Shown: positions 1 through 5,428 of the stretch, piece by piece
How positions within the stretch are numbered: the stretch's first letter is position 1
Layout: every line of letters starts with the position of its first letter
From: Bacteroidales bacterium UBA2030
Lineage (GTDB): Bacteria; Bacteroidota; Bacteroidia; Bacteroidales; TTA-H9
Direction: 5' to 3'
Assembly: GCA_002332755.1 (NCBI GenBank)
Contig: DDBO01000139.1
Span: 1-6,738 of the forward strand
Length of the DNA: 6,738 bases
Position numbers and translations under genes: made by a program
Notes under the pieces: generated by a model
What the model saw: only the letters and a program-made list of their open reading frames with translations
The model's database searches: none
Told to the model about the DNA's origin: nothing

Positions 1-31
1 CCCGCCTATGAATGATTCAAGATGTGTAAGA

Positions 32-1669
32 CTATTGATAAAGAAAGCGTTTGATACTACGTTTAGGAGTTTTTTCAAATTCTCCCTGATAAATCTCAAT
101 ACGGGCTATCTTCATGTAATCAGGAATCCGCTGATTCATTTGCTCTTTGTACTTGTTGAAAATGCCAGGTAATTCCGATTCCTGAATATGATCTTTGTCG
201 ATGGCATCCAAATCGGGGCATATGAGAGCTACCAGTTGGTTTTTCCGCTCCACTACCAACGATTCAAGTACATAAGGCCAGTTATTTATTATCGATTCGA
301 TTTCCTCAGGGTAAATGTTCTGTCCCGATGGCCCAAGAATCATGCTTTTCGAGCGACCCTTGATGTAAATAAATCCATCGCTATCCATCGTAGCAAGGTC
401 ACCGGTGTGTAGCCAACCTTCTTCATCAATAGCATTTCTTGTCGCTTCCTCATTTTTATAATAACCTGTCATCACGTTTTCACCTCTTACCAGAATTTCT
501 CCGGCTTCTGTTTCCGGATTAGCCGAATCAATCCTCATTTCTAAAGTATCAACACACCTGCCTGCCGAGTTAAGCCGATTTTCGTACCAAGGTGCATAAC
601 TGATTAATGGCCCGCATTCCGTCATACCATACCCGACAGTGAAAGGAAATTTTATTTTTCTTAAAAAAATCTGAACCTCTTCATTCAAGGCTGCACCGCC
701 TATCACCAACTCAAGAAAATTACCCCCGAAAACATCCATAAGTTTTTCGCGTAGCTTCTTTTGGACAATCTTTTCCAAAACGGGAATACTCATCATGAGT
801 CTTATCTTCTGTTCTTGCAATACTGGCTTGAGCTTGGTTTTGTATATCTTTTCCAGAATAAGGGGAACACTGAGAATAAGTCTGGGTTTAATTTCACCAA
901 ACGCTTTGATTAAAACTTGTGGAGACGGAGTCTTTCCTAAAAAGGTAATGTGACAGCCCAACGTAAATGGATAGAGAAATTCTATGGCGCAACCATAGGC
1001 ATGGGCCAAGGGCAGAAAACTTAAAATTCTGTCGCCAGGTTTCAAAGGCATATTCCTGCGTGCATAAACAATGTTGGCTGTTATGTTATTGTGAGTAAGC
1101 ATCACTCCCTTCGAAAAGCCAGATGTACCCGAAGTGTATATGATGGCAAACAAAGTTGTATTGGGAGGTGGTGCACAGGTAATCTTGGACTTGTCGGGAG
1201 GATTGAATTTCACGACATTAAATCTCACAATTAAGTCTGCATCATCGTTATGACGTGTAAATTTGGGAGAAAAATCTTCGAGCGAAATAGCTGCTCTGAG
1301 ACCAGGCATGGCGGTAGGGTCAAGTTCTTCCCACAACGAGTCAGTGGAAAAAAGCAAAAGGCTTTCAGAGTGATTTACCAGGTGTTGCAGTTCGTTAGCA
1401 GTAAAATTGGGCAATATAGGTACCACCACAGCCTTATAGGTTATAATACTTAGGTATGAAATTGCCCAATGGCTGGAGTTTTTCCCGTAGATAGCTATTT
1501 TGTCTCCTTCTCTGATTCCGAGTTTTTTGAAGAGATTATGCAGATAATAAATGTGGTTGGCCACCTCCGCATAAGTGAAACTTTTTCCCCCATAATCGGT
1601 AAACGCGGTGTGGTCCCAATTAGCCAGCATGCTTTCTTTGGCCATTGCCACGTACGATTCTTTCATCAT
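32..1669 (-). CDS. Long-chain fatty acid--CoA ligase-like AMP-forming synthetase
   Basis: A 545-residue member of the ANL (acyl-CoA synthetase/adenylate-forming) superfamily, normal length for bacterial long-chain acyl-CoA synthetases. It is expected to adenylate a fatty acid with ATP and transfer it to CoA in the cytoplasm or at the inner membrane face. Visible motifs are the P-loop-like A3 motif YTSGTSGFSKGVMLTH (178-193), A5 GYGMTECGP (346-354), the ribose-binding TGDLA (422-426) and the hinge region GRSKSMILGPSGQNIYPEEIE-type block (about 438-458). The C-terminal A10 region reads EKTPKRSIKRF (532-542). It has Ser538 where many relatives have the catalytic Lys before the Ile, with Lys and Arg close by. 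No signal peptide or clear membrane helix. The start is ambiguous among Met1, Met2 and Met9; no Shine-Dalgarno is seen. The stop is TAG. The gene begins 63 nt after the response regulator on the same strand, so co-transcription is possible. The family is clear, but chain-length preference cannot be read from sequence. Confidence 0.93.
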   Translation of the reverse strand: MMKESYVAMAKESMLANWDHTAFTDYGGKSFTYAEVANHIYYLHNLFKKLGIREGDKIAIYGKNSSHWAISYLSIITYKAVVVPILPNFTANELQHLVNHSESLLLFSTDSLWEELDPTAMPGLRAAISLEDFSPKFTRHNDDADLIVRFNVVKFNPPDKSKITCAPPPNTTLFAIIYTSGTSGFSKGVMLTHNNITANIVYARRNMPLKPGDRILSFLPLAHAYGCAIEFLYPFTLGCHITFLGKTPSPQVLIKAFGEIKPRLILSVPLILEKIYKTKLKPVLQEQKIRLMMSIPVLEKIVQKKLREKLMDVFGGNFLELVIGGAALNEEVQIFLRKIKFPFTVGYGMTECGPLISYAPWYENRLNSAGRCVDTLEMRIDSANPETEAGEILVRGENVMTGYYKNEEATRNAIDEEGWLHTGDLATMDSDGFIYIKGRSKSMILGPSGQNIYPEEIESIINNWPYVLESLVVERKNQLVALICPDLDAIDKDHIQESELPGIFNKYKEQMNQRIPDYMKIARIEIYQGEFEKTPKRSIKRFLYQ

Positions 1670-1732
1670 AGTTTGAGTGGTTGCTTTGGTTGTTGTGCTA
1701 AATTATATAAAAACAAGAATATAGCAAAAAGC

Positions 1733-2380
1733 TTACACTATTTTGTTTTGGAGGGCATACAGCATGATTTCTGAATTATTTTTTAGTCCTGTTTTTTCGA
1801 TGATCTTGCTTCGATACGTAGAGATGGTTTTAACGCTTAAATTTAGGTCTGCGGCAATTTCAGAAACGGTTTTTCCCTGTCCTATGAGGCAAAAAACCTG
1901 AAACTCTCTTTCTGAAAGAAGATCCTGCAAAGTTGCCGGTTTACCAGCAGACATTGCTGTTTCAGCAAGCAATTCAGCTAGAGAACCCGTTATGTATTTT
2001 TTTCCTGAACATACTTTCTTAATTGCCTTAATAAATTCTTCTGCACTCGATGTTTTACCTATATAACCATCAGCACCGGCTTTCAACATCCTTACGCCAA
2101 ATTGTTGCTCCTCATACATGCTTACTACCAGTATTTTAATATCTCTGTTTGCTGCTTTTATTTGCTCAATAGTTTTCTGACCTGTTCCTTCAGGCATATT
2201 TAAATCGAGAATCACTAGCAGGCTATCCTTTACTTTTTTTGAGAGAGCTACAGTATGGGTGTGCGTGGAGGCTTCGAGAATGTTAGCTGTTGGAAATGCT
2301 ACCTCTATTATTTTCCTGAAACCTGCTCTAACCATATCATGGTCATCAGCTATCAATATAGTGTGACATAATTTCTCCAT
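1733..2380 (-). CDS. NarL/FixJ-type response regulator (REC + LuxR HTH)
   Basis: A 215-residue two-component response regulator. The receiver domain covers about residues 6-122, with acidic pair Asp12/Asp13, phosphoacceptor Asp59 in VILDLNMP, the switch Ser87 in VVSMYEE and the conserved Lys109 in GYIGKTSS. All key residues are present, so it should be phosphorylatable. A linker follows (about 125-150), then a GerE/LuxR DNA-binding domain (about 153-213) with the typical LSEREFQVFCLIGQGKT start and the recognition region around LNLSVKTISTYRSKI. It should bind DNA as a dimer when phosphorylated and act as a transcription factor. The gene starts 12 nt after the histidine kinase stop and carries a good GGAGGA ribosome binding site, which supports the ATG at 2380 and coupled expression with the kinase. 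The kinase's HisKA_3 type is the usual partner for NarL-type regulators. Target genes are unknown; the downstream acyl-CoA ligase is a candidate by position only. Confidence 0.95.
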   Translation of the reverse strand: MEKLCHTILIADDHDMVRAGFRKIIEVAFPTANILEASTHTHTVALSKKVKDSLLVILDLNMPEGTGQKTIEQIKAANRDIKILVVSMYEEQQFGVRMLKAGADGYIGKTSSAEEFIKAIKKVCSGKKYITGSLAELLAETAMSAGKPATLQDLLSEREFQVFCLIGQGKTVSEIAADLNLSVKTISTYRSKIIEKTGLKNNSEIMLYALQNKIV

Positions 2381-2383
2381 GTC

Positions 2384-2389
2384 TCCTCC
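2384..2389 (-). promoter_or_regulatory. Shine-Dalgarno of the response regulator
   Basis: On the minus strand the kinase stop is followed by AACGGAGGAGAC and then ATG. GGAGGA is a near-perfect anti-16S match lying about 4 nt before the start. It is notable because the other genes in the window lack one, as is usual for Bacteroidota. It fixes the regulator's start codon and suggests independent, efficient initiation within the kinase-regulator transcript. Confidence 0.65.
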
Positions 2390-2392
2390 GTT

Positions 2393-3787
2393 TTAGATTG
2401 GAATTTCAAGATGAACAATGGTTCCTTTTCCGGGCGAGGAATCGATTTGCAAAATGCCACCCATAATATCTGCCCTATCGTACATTCCTGTAATGCCAGC
2501 ATGAATCGACTCTTCCACTTCATCCAGGTTGAAACCTTTCCCATTATCCTCAATGGTCAAATATAGTTGATTATTAACTTTTTTCATGATAAGGGAAGCC
2601 TCTGTAGCCCCGCTGTGACGAAGTATATTGGTAAAACTTTCCTGAACGATCCGAAAGATGTGAATGGAATGAGGATACTCGAAGGGAATTTCGAAAAGCT
2701 CAGGCAAAATTGCTTTAATCTTTATTTTGGTTCTTTTGCTTATTTGCGAGAGTAACCATTGCAAGGCAGGAACTAAGCCTAATTGATCGAGTAGAGGTGG
2801 ATGAAGTTCGCTGGAGACCCTTCTCACAATATCTACAGCCAGTTCAATAGCCGACTTCATTTGTCCGGTAAGTGAGCGTATCTCAGTGCTTCTTGTTTTC
2901 TTGGATACAGTGCTGAGGTCCAGGCTGATTATCGTTAGCAATTGCCCAAGCTCATCATGGAGCTCGTGAGAAATTTTTTTTCGCTCGTCCTCCAGCATAG
3001 TTTGGGTTTTCTGGTAAAGTTGCCTCAATTTCCTCCTGCTTTCCTTGAGCTTTTCCTCCGATTGTTTATGCTGAGTGATGTCCTGAACAGTACCGGCAAT
3101 GCGTGTAATCTTTCCTTCATCAGTGATCGGCTCTCCAATTATGCGTACCCATTTTCTGTTGCCTCGCCAGGTATTAATTTCAGTTTCTATGCTGAAGCGC
3201 TGCCCTTCCTTTATTGCTTTTTCAAAAAGTTTAAGCAATTCTTCCAATGCCCCTTCAGGGTATATCTTACGCATTACTTCAATCCCCTTTTCTTCTCTTA
3301 TTGGAGGGATTTCGTAGATGAGGAATAGTTGCGGTGACCAAGTAAAACTATGACTTTCAATATCATAGTTCCAACCACCAAAATTCCCGATTAGGGCTGC
3401 GTCTTCTAAAAGCCTTTTAGAGATTAATAGTTCCTGTTCAAGCCGTTTTTGACGAGTGACATCCCTTGCTATTCCTTCAATGGCGATTAATTGTCCCTCT
3501 TCATCTATAATGGGTGTATTATGCTGTTCTGTATAAATGATACGCCCATCTTTGTGCCGCCATCGTAAAACCAAAGGTTGAGAAATTTCCTTTGTTTTGA
3601 GATTCATGATCTGGCTAAGCAGATGGCGATCCTCAGGGTGGACAATTTTGAACCCAAGAGAGGGATCGTTATAATGTTCTTGGGGCGTGTAACCTATTAT
3701 TTTTTCAGCCGATGGACTTACATATGAGAAATGGGGAAAAGGTAGAAGGTCGAATCGATAAATTAAATCAGCGGCATTTTCCGCCAA
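2393..3787 (-). CDS. Sensor histidine kinase, C-terminal part (PAS-PAS-HisKA_3-HATPase_c)
   Basis: A 464-residue reading frame if initiated at TTG 3787; there is no nearby ATG, and the first internal Met is about residue 61. It holds a PAS/PAC unit (about 1-115; VSPSAEKIIGYT, PAC end GIARDVTRQKR), a second PAS of the PAS_3 kind (about 128-240; ending AGTVQDITQHK) and a short helical linker rich in Lys/Glu (240-270). Then come HisKA_3 with phosphoacceptor His277 in SHELHDELGQ, and a HATPase_c domain with N box Asn387 (QESFTNILRHSG), G1 box DNGKGF (414-419) and G2 GKGT (453-456). This is an HPK7/NarX-type kinase with an intact catalytic core and no transmembrane segment, so it is cytosolic. The frame is continuous with the upstream PAS ORF apart from one TAA, and residues before the TTG (RRFRH) still look like PAS N-cap sequence. 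It is therefore better seen as the 3' part of a longer gene than as a natural stand-alone gene. Confidence 0.88.
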   Translation of the reverse strand: MAENAADLIYRFDLLPFPHFSYVSPSAEKIIGYTPQEHYNDPSLGFKIVHPEDRHLLSQIMNLKTKEISQPLVLRWRHKDGRIIYTEQHNTPIIDEEGQLIAIEGIARDVTRQKRLEQELLISKRLLEDAALIGNFGGWNYDIESHSFTWSPQLFLIYEIPPIREEKGIEVMRKIYPEGALEELLKLFEKAIKEGQRFSIETEINTWRGNRKWVRIIGEPITDEGKITRIAGTVQDITQHKQSEEKLKESRRKLRQLYQKTQTMLEDERKKISHELHDELGQLLTIISLDLSTVSKKTRSTEIRSLTGQMKSAIELAVDIVRRVSSELHPPLLDQLGLVPALQWLLSQISKRTKIKIKAILPELFEIPFEYPHSIHIFRIVQESFTNILRHSGATEASLIMKKVNNQLYLTIEDNGKGFNLDEVEESIHAGITGMYDRADIMGGILQIDSSPGKGTIVHLEIPI

Positions 3788-3802
3788 GTGGCGAAACCGT
3801 CG

Positions 3803-3805
3803 TTA
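3803..3805 (-). other. In-frame TAA splitting the sensor kinase
   Basis: Plus-strand TTA is TAA on the coding strand, with context GCA GAA AGT TAA CGA CGG TTT. It lies in the linker between the second and third PAS units. TAA also ends the response regulator, the kinase itself and the phosphofructokinase gene, TAG ends the ligase and TGA ends the DUF4294 gene. All three stops are therefore in ordinary use and a changed genetic code is not supported. Confidence 0.9.
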
Positions 3806-4549
3806 ACTTTCTGCTAAACGTTGTTCGGCCTTTTTACGTTCAGTAATGTCCCTGTTGACACTCACAAATCCTCTTATTTTCTTGTTTTCGTCGTAAATGG
3901 CAAGGGTGTTTACTTCAACATTGATTTTCTCTCCGTTACTGGTTTTCTGGATGGTTTCAACACGCAAGTTCCCGGTTTCAATAAGTTTTTTTATCGCTTC
4001 ATCACGGCTCATTCCCACAAACTGGGTTTCCATCAGTTCCTTACCTATTTTCCCTTGCGCTAATGCTGCTGTGTAACCATACATTCTCTCAGCTCCTTTA
4101 TTCCAAATCTTAATTTCAAAGTGTTCATCCGAAGCAATTATTGCATCGTTGGTATGATCGAGGATTACGTCTATTATTTCTGAAATTGCAGGGTTAGGGG
4201 CCCCTACGAGGGTTAACATTTTTATACTACTCGTCCAATCAGTTTTAATTTTATAAAATTTGAACAAAGCCGAATGGCTTTGCCAATCTTGAAATGCGAA
4301 ATGTCCTGTTAACTCTTTTGTTTCCCATGTTTGGAAAATATCGAAAATGCCTTTTAATGTATATGTGTTTTCAGATGTAATTATTTTAAAACCTGATGAA
4401 TGTGAGGATTCAGCTGTATCGGCCTTTATAAACTTTATAAAATCCTTGCTTTTCCATAATATACTGCCAGAGCGATCGCTTATACAAATGGCAAGGTTAG
4501 CTGATTCAGCTATCCAATGCATAAACTCCAAAAAGGAAGATTCTGTCAT
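3803..4549 (-). CDS. PAS-domain sensor, N-terminal part of the interrupted histidine kinase
   Basis: A 248-residue soluble protein with no kinase core. Residues about 10-115 look like a degenerate PAS fold (AESANLAICISDRSGSILW). Residues about 122-240 are a clearer PAS/PAC domain (DAIIASDEHFEIKIWNKGAERMYGYT, closing NRDITERKKAEQRLAES). The last stretch is the usual helical linker that in multi-PAS kinases runs straight into the next PAS. Here it ends at TAA exactly there, and the same frame continues as the next PAS. The ATG start is supported by an in-frame stop 25 nt upstream (4574-4576) and by the lack of other starts; no Shine-Dalgarno is visible. A gap of 139 nt separates it from the DUF4294 gene, with no convincing promoter or terminator (only a weak TATCTTTC at 4612-4619 on the minus strand). 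Alone it could bind a ligand or dimerise with PAS partners but could not phosphorylate anything. Confidence 0.85.
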   Translation of the reverse strand: MTESSFLEFMHWIAESANLAICISDRSGSILWKSKDFIKFIKADTAESSHSSGFKIITSENTYTLKGIFDIFQTWETKELTGHFAFQDWQSHSALFKFYKIKTDWTSSIKMLTLVGAPNPAISEIIDVILDHTNDAIIASDEHFEIKIWNKGAERMYGYTAALAQGKIGKELMETQFVGMSRDEAIKKLIETGNLRVETIQKTSNGEKINVEVNTLAIYDENKKIRGFVSVNRDITERKKAEQRLAES

Positions 4550-4688
4550 TTTATTGTCTTTAATGCCCTGAAGTTAGGAATTTTCATTGAAACAGAAAAC
4601 TCACTGGACAAGAAAGATAATTATAAATCGGTTGGATCTTCTTGTTTATACGATGGCGATAAAGGGAGATGATTTTTCGATGCACGAT

Positions 4689-5270
4689 TCAGATTGCGCC
4701 ATTTTCAATCATTCTAACGATGTATTCAATCTGTGCATCTTTATTACAAGGGTCGTATTTTTCTTTGAGGTTATAGCCAAAAATTCGGGCAAAGCCTTGC
4801 CAGAAGAAAGCCATAAATCTGCCTTTAAGATCTTTAATGAGGTCGTAAGAAGAATTTCCTGTCTGGCGGTCAATCAACTTCAACAAAATTTTTCCCTGGC
4901 TGTAAGTAAGGCTTTTCAGTTCGTCGGCGTATTTCTCATTAAGCTCTTTTTCAACTTGTTTTATGTACTTTTTGCGTTCTTTATCCGTTTTCGCATTAAG
5001 TAGGAGGTATTCATATTCTTTAAACTTGACTCCAGCTAAATAGGCATAAGGATATACTTTTTTTACATTACGAACGAGCTTTTCCCAGTGTCGTTGATCT
5101 GACTTGCTTTTAAAATGAGGAAGTCCGAATATTTCCACTTCCCTAAGTTCAATGTAGGGAAGAGTATCTCCGTCTACAATTTTGGCCTGCACAACTATGC
5201 CTGTCGGCTTTTGGGCAAAAGCTGGCAAGGATGTTAAAATGGCCAGGCAGTATAGGAGTTTCTTTAACAT
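4689..5270 (-). CDS. Exported DUF4294-family protein of unknown function
   Basis: A 193-residue protein matching the DUF4294 family of Bacteroidota as I remember it; no biochemical role is known to me. Residues 1-19 form a classical Sec signal peptide (basic MLKK, hydrophobic core, AFA before Gln20), so the mature protein is periplasmic or otherwise exported; there is no lipoprotein Cys. Conserved-looking blocks are DGDTLPYIEL (33-42), LVRNVKKVYPYA (65-76), LTYSQGKILLKLIDRQTG (121-138) and FWQGFARIFGYNLKEKYDP (156-174). The middle (about 83-120) is strongly charged and probably helical. The ATG at 5270 gives the signal peptide directly, which supports this start. The stop is TGA. The gene is divergent from phosphofructokinase and lies 139 nt ahead of the sensor gene on the same strand. 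No sequence feature ties it to either neighbour. Confidence 0.88.
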   Translation of the reverse strand: MLKKLLYCLAILTSLPAFAQKPTGIVVQAKIVDGDTLPYIELREVEIFGLPHFKSKSDQRHWEKLVRNVKKVYPYAYLAGVKFKEYEYLLLNAKTDKERKKYIKQVEKELNEKYADELKSLTYSQGKILLKLIDRQTGNSSYDLIKDLKGRFMAFFWQGFARIFGYNLKEKYDPCNKDAQIEYIVRMIENGAI

Positions 5271-5310
5271 AACGCTGTCAAATAGAAGGACAAATAATAT
5301 GCCTAATTTG

Positions 5311-5345
5311 TTTTTGCAAAATTAACGCAACTTTTTGCCAAAATT
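5311..5345. repeat. Short direct repeat in the divergent promoter region
   Basis: TTTTTGCAAAATT (5311-5323) recurs as TTTTTGCCAAAATT (5332-5345) with a 21-nt period, about two helical turns. The first copy contains the perfect palindrome TTTTGCAAAA (5312-5321). The copies overlap the proposed -33 of phosphofructokinase and the proposed -7 of the DUF4294 gene. They could be a tandem operator or simply AT-rich promoter sequence. Confidence 0.4.
5317..5324 (-). promoter_or_regulatory. Possible -7 element for the DUF4294 gene
   Basis: On the minus strand TAATTTTG fits the Bacteroidota -7 consensus TAnnTTTG and would give a leader of roughly 40 nt before the ATG at 5270. The upstream -33 TTG is poorly placed: the best candidate is TTTTG on the minus strand at 5343-5339, only about 14 nt away. 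This is therefore a weak call in AT-rich DNA. Confidence 0.35.
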
Positions 5346-5367
5346 GCGGGAAATATCTCTACCTTTG
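5332..5367 (+). promoter_or_regulatory. Bacteroidota-type promoter of the phosphofructokinase gene
   Basis: TACCTTTG at 5360-5367 is an exact match to the TAnnTTTG -7 consensus of Bacteroidota primary sigma factors. TTTTTG at 5332-5337 can serve as the -33 element, with about 22 nt between them, slightly long. Transcription would start near 5373-5376, giving a leader of about 55 nt. No Shine-Dalgarno precedes the ATG; the region just before it is A-rich (ATAGAAAA), typical of the phylum. Confidence 0.6.
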
Positions 5368-5428
5368 CGTACTTTTTAAAAAAAGTTAAGAATAAGCATA
5401 ATTATCCATCAATCAGAAATATAGAAAA

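Larger units (their letters stand above)
2393..4549 (-). pseudogene. Full-length multi-PAS histidine kinase interrupted by one in-frame TAA
   Basis: Ignoring one codon, the stretch is a single open frame of 718 residues plus the stop position. The order is degenerate PAS, PAS, PAS, PAS, HisKA_3, HATPase_c. The two halves share the frame exactly, with no shift, deletion or duplicated sequence at the join. The joined text reads AEQRLAES-stop-RRFRHLAENAADLI. Many PAS kinases have Glu at this site, and GAA to TAA is one base change. Whether this is a true pseudogene, a split but working pair, a readthrough gene or a sequence error cannot be decided from the window. Both halves otherwise look undamaged and keep all key residues, so any lesion is recent. 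Confidence 0.6.

Noticed and set aside
9..19. TGAATGATTCA odd palindrome after the ligase stop as a terminator
   Set aside because: Its arms are 5 bp with a single-base centre, so it cannot fold as a hairpin with a proper loop, and no T tract follows in the minus direction.
1670..1732. Promoter for the acyl-CoA ligase in the 63-nt gap
   Set aside because: The gap is AT-rich, but no TAnnTTTG element with a spaced TTG could be found; only loose partial matches.
2353..2553. Minus-strand 66-codon ORF spanning the kinase-regulator junction
   Set aside because: It overlaps the HATPase_c end and the regulator start in another frame; both overlapping genes are strongly supported.
2942..3328. Plus-strand ORF of 128 codons
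   Set aside because: Fully antisense to the PAS and HisKA_3 regions of the kinase, with no family features; a shadow frame.
3803..3805. Reassigned or recoded TAA as a genome-wide code change
   Set aside because: TAA ends three other genes here at the expected family lengths, and neither TAG nor TGA is spared as a stop.
4587..5003. Plus-strand ORF of 138 codons
   Set aside because: It lies mostly antisense to the DUF4294 coding region, has no recognisable motif and looks like a shadow frame rich in Phe and Ile.
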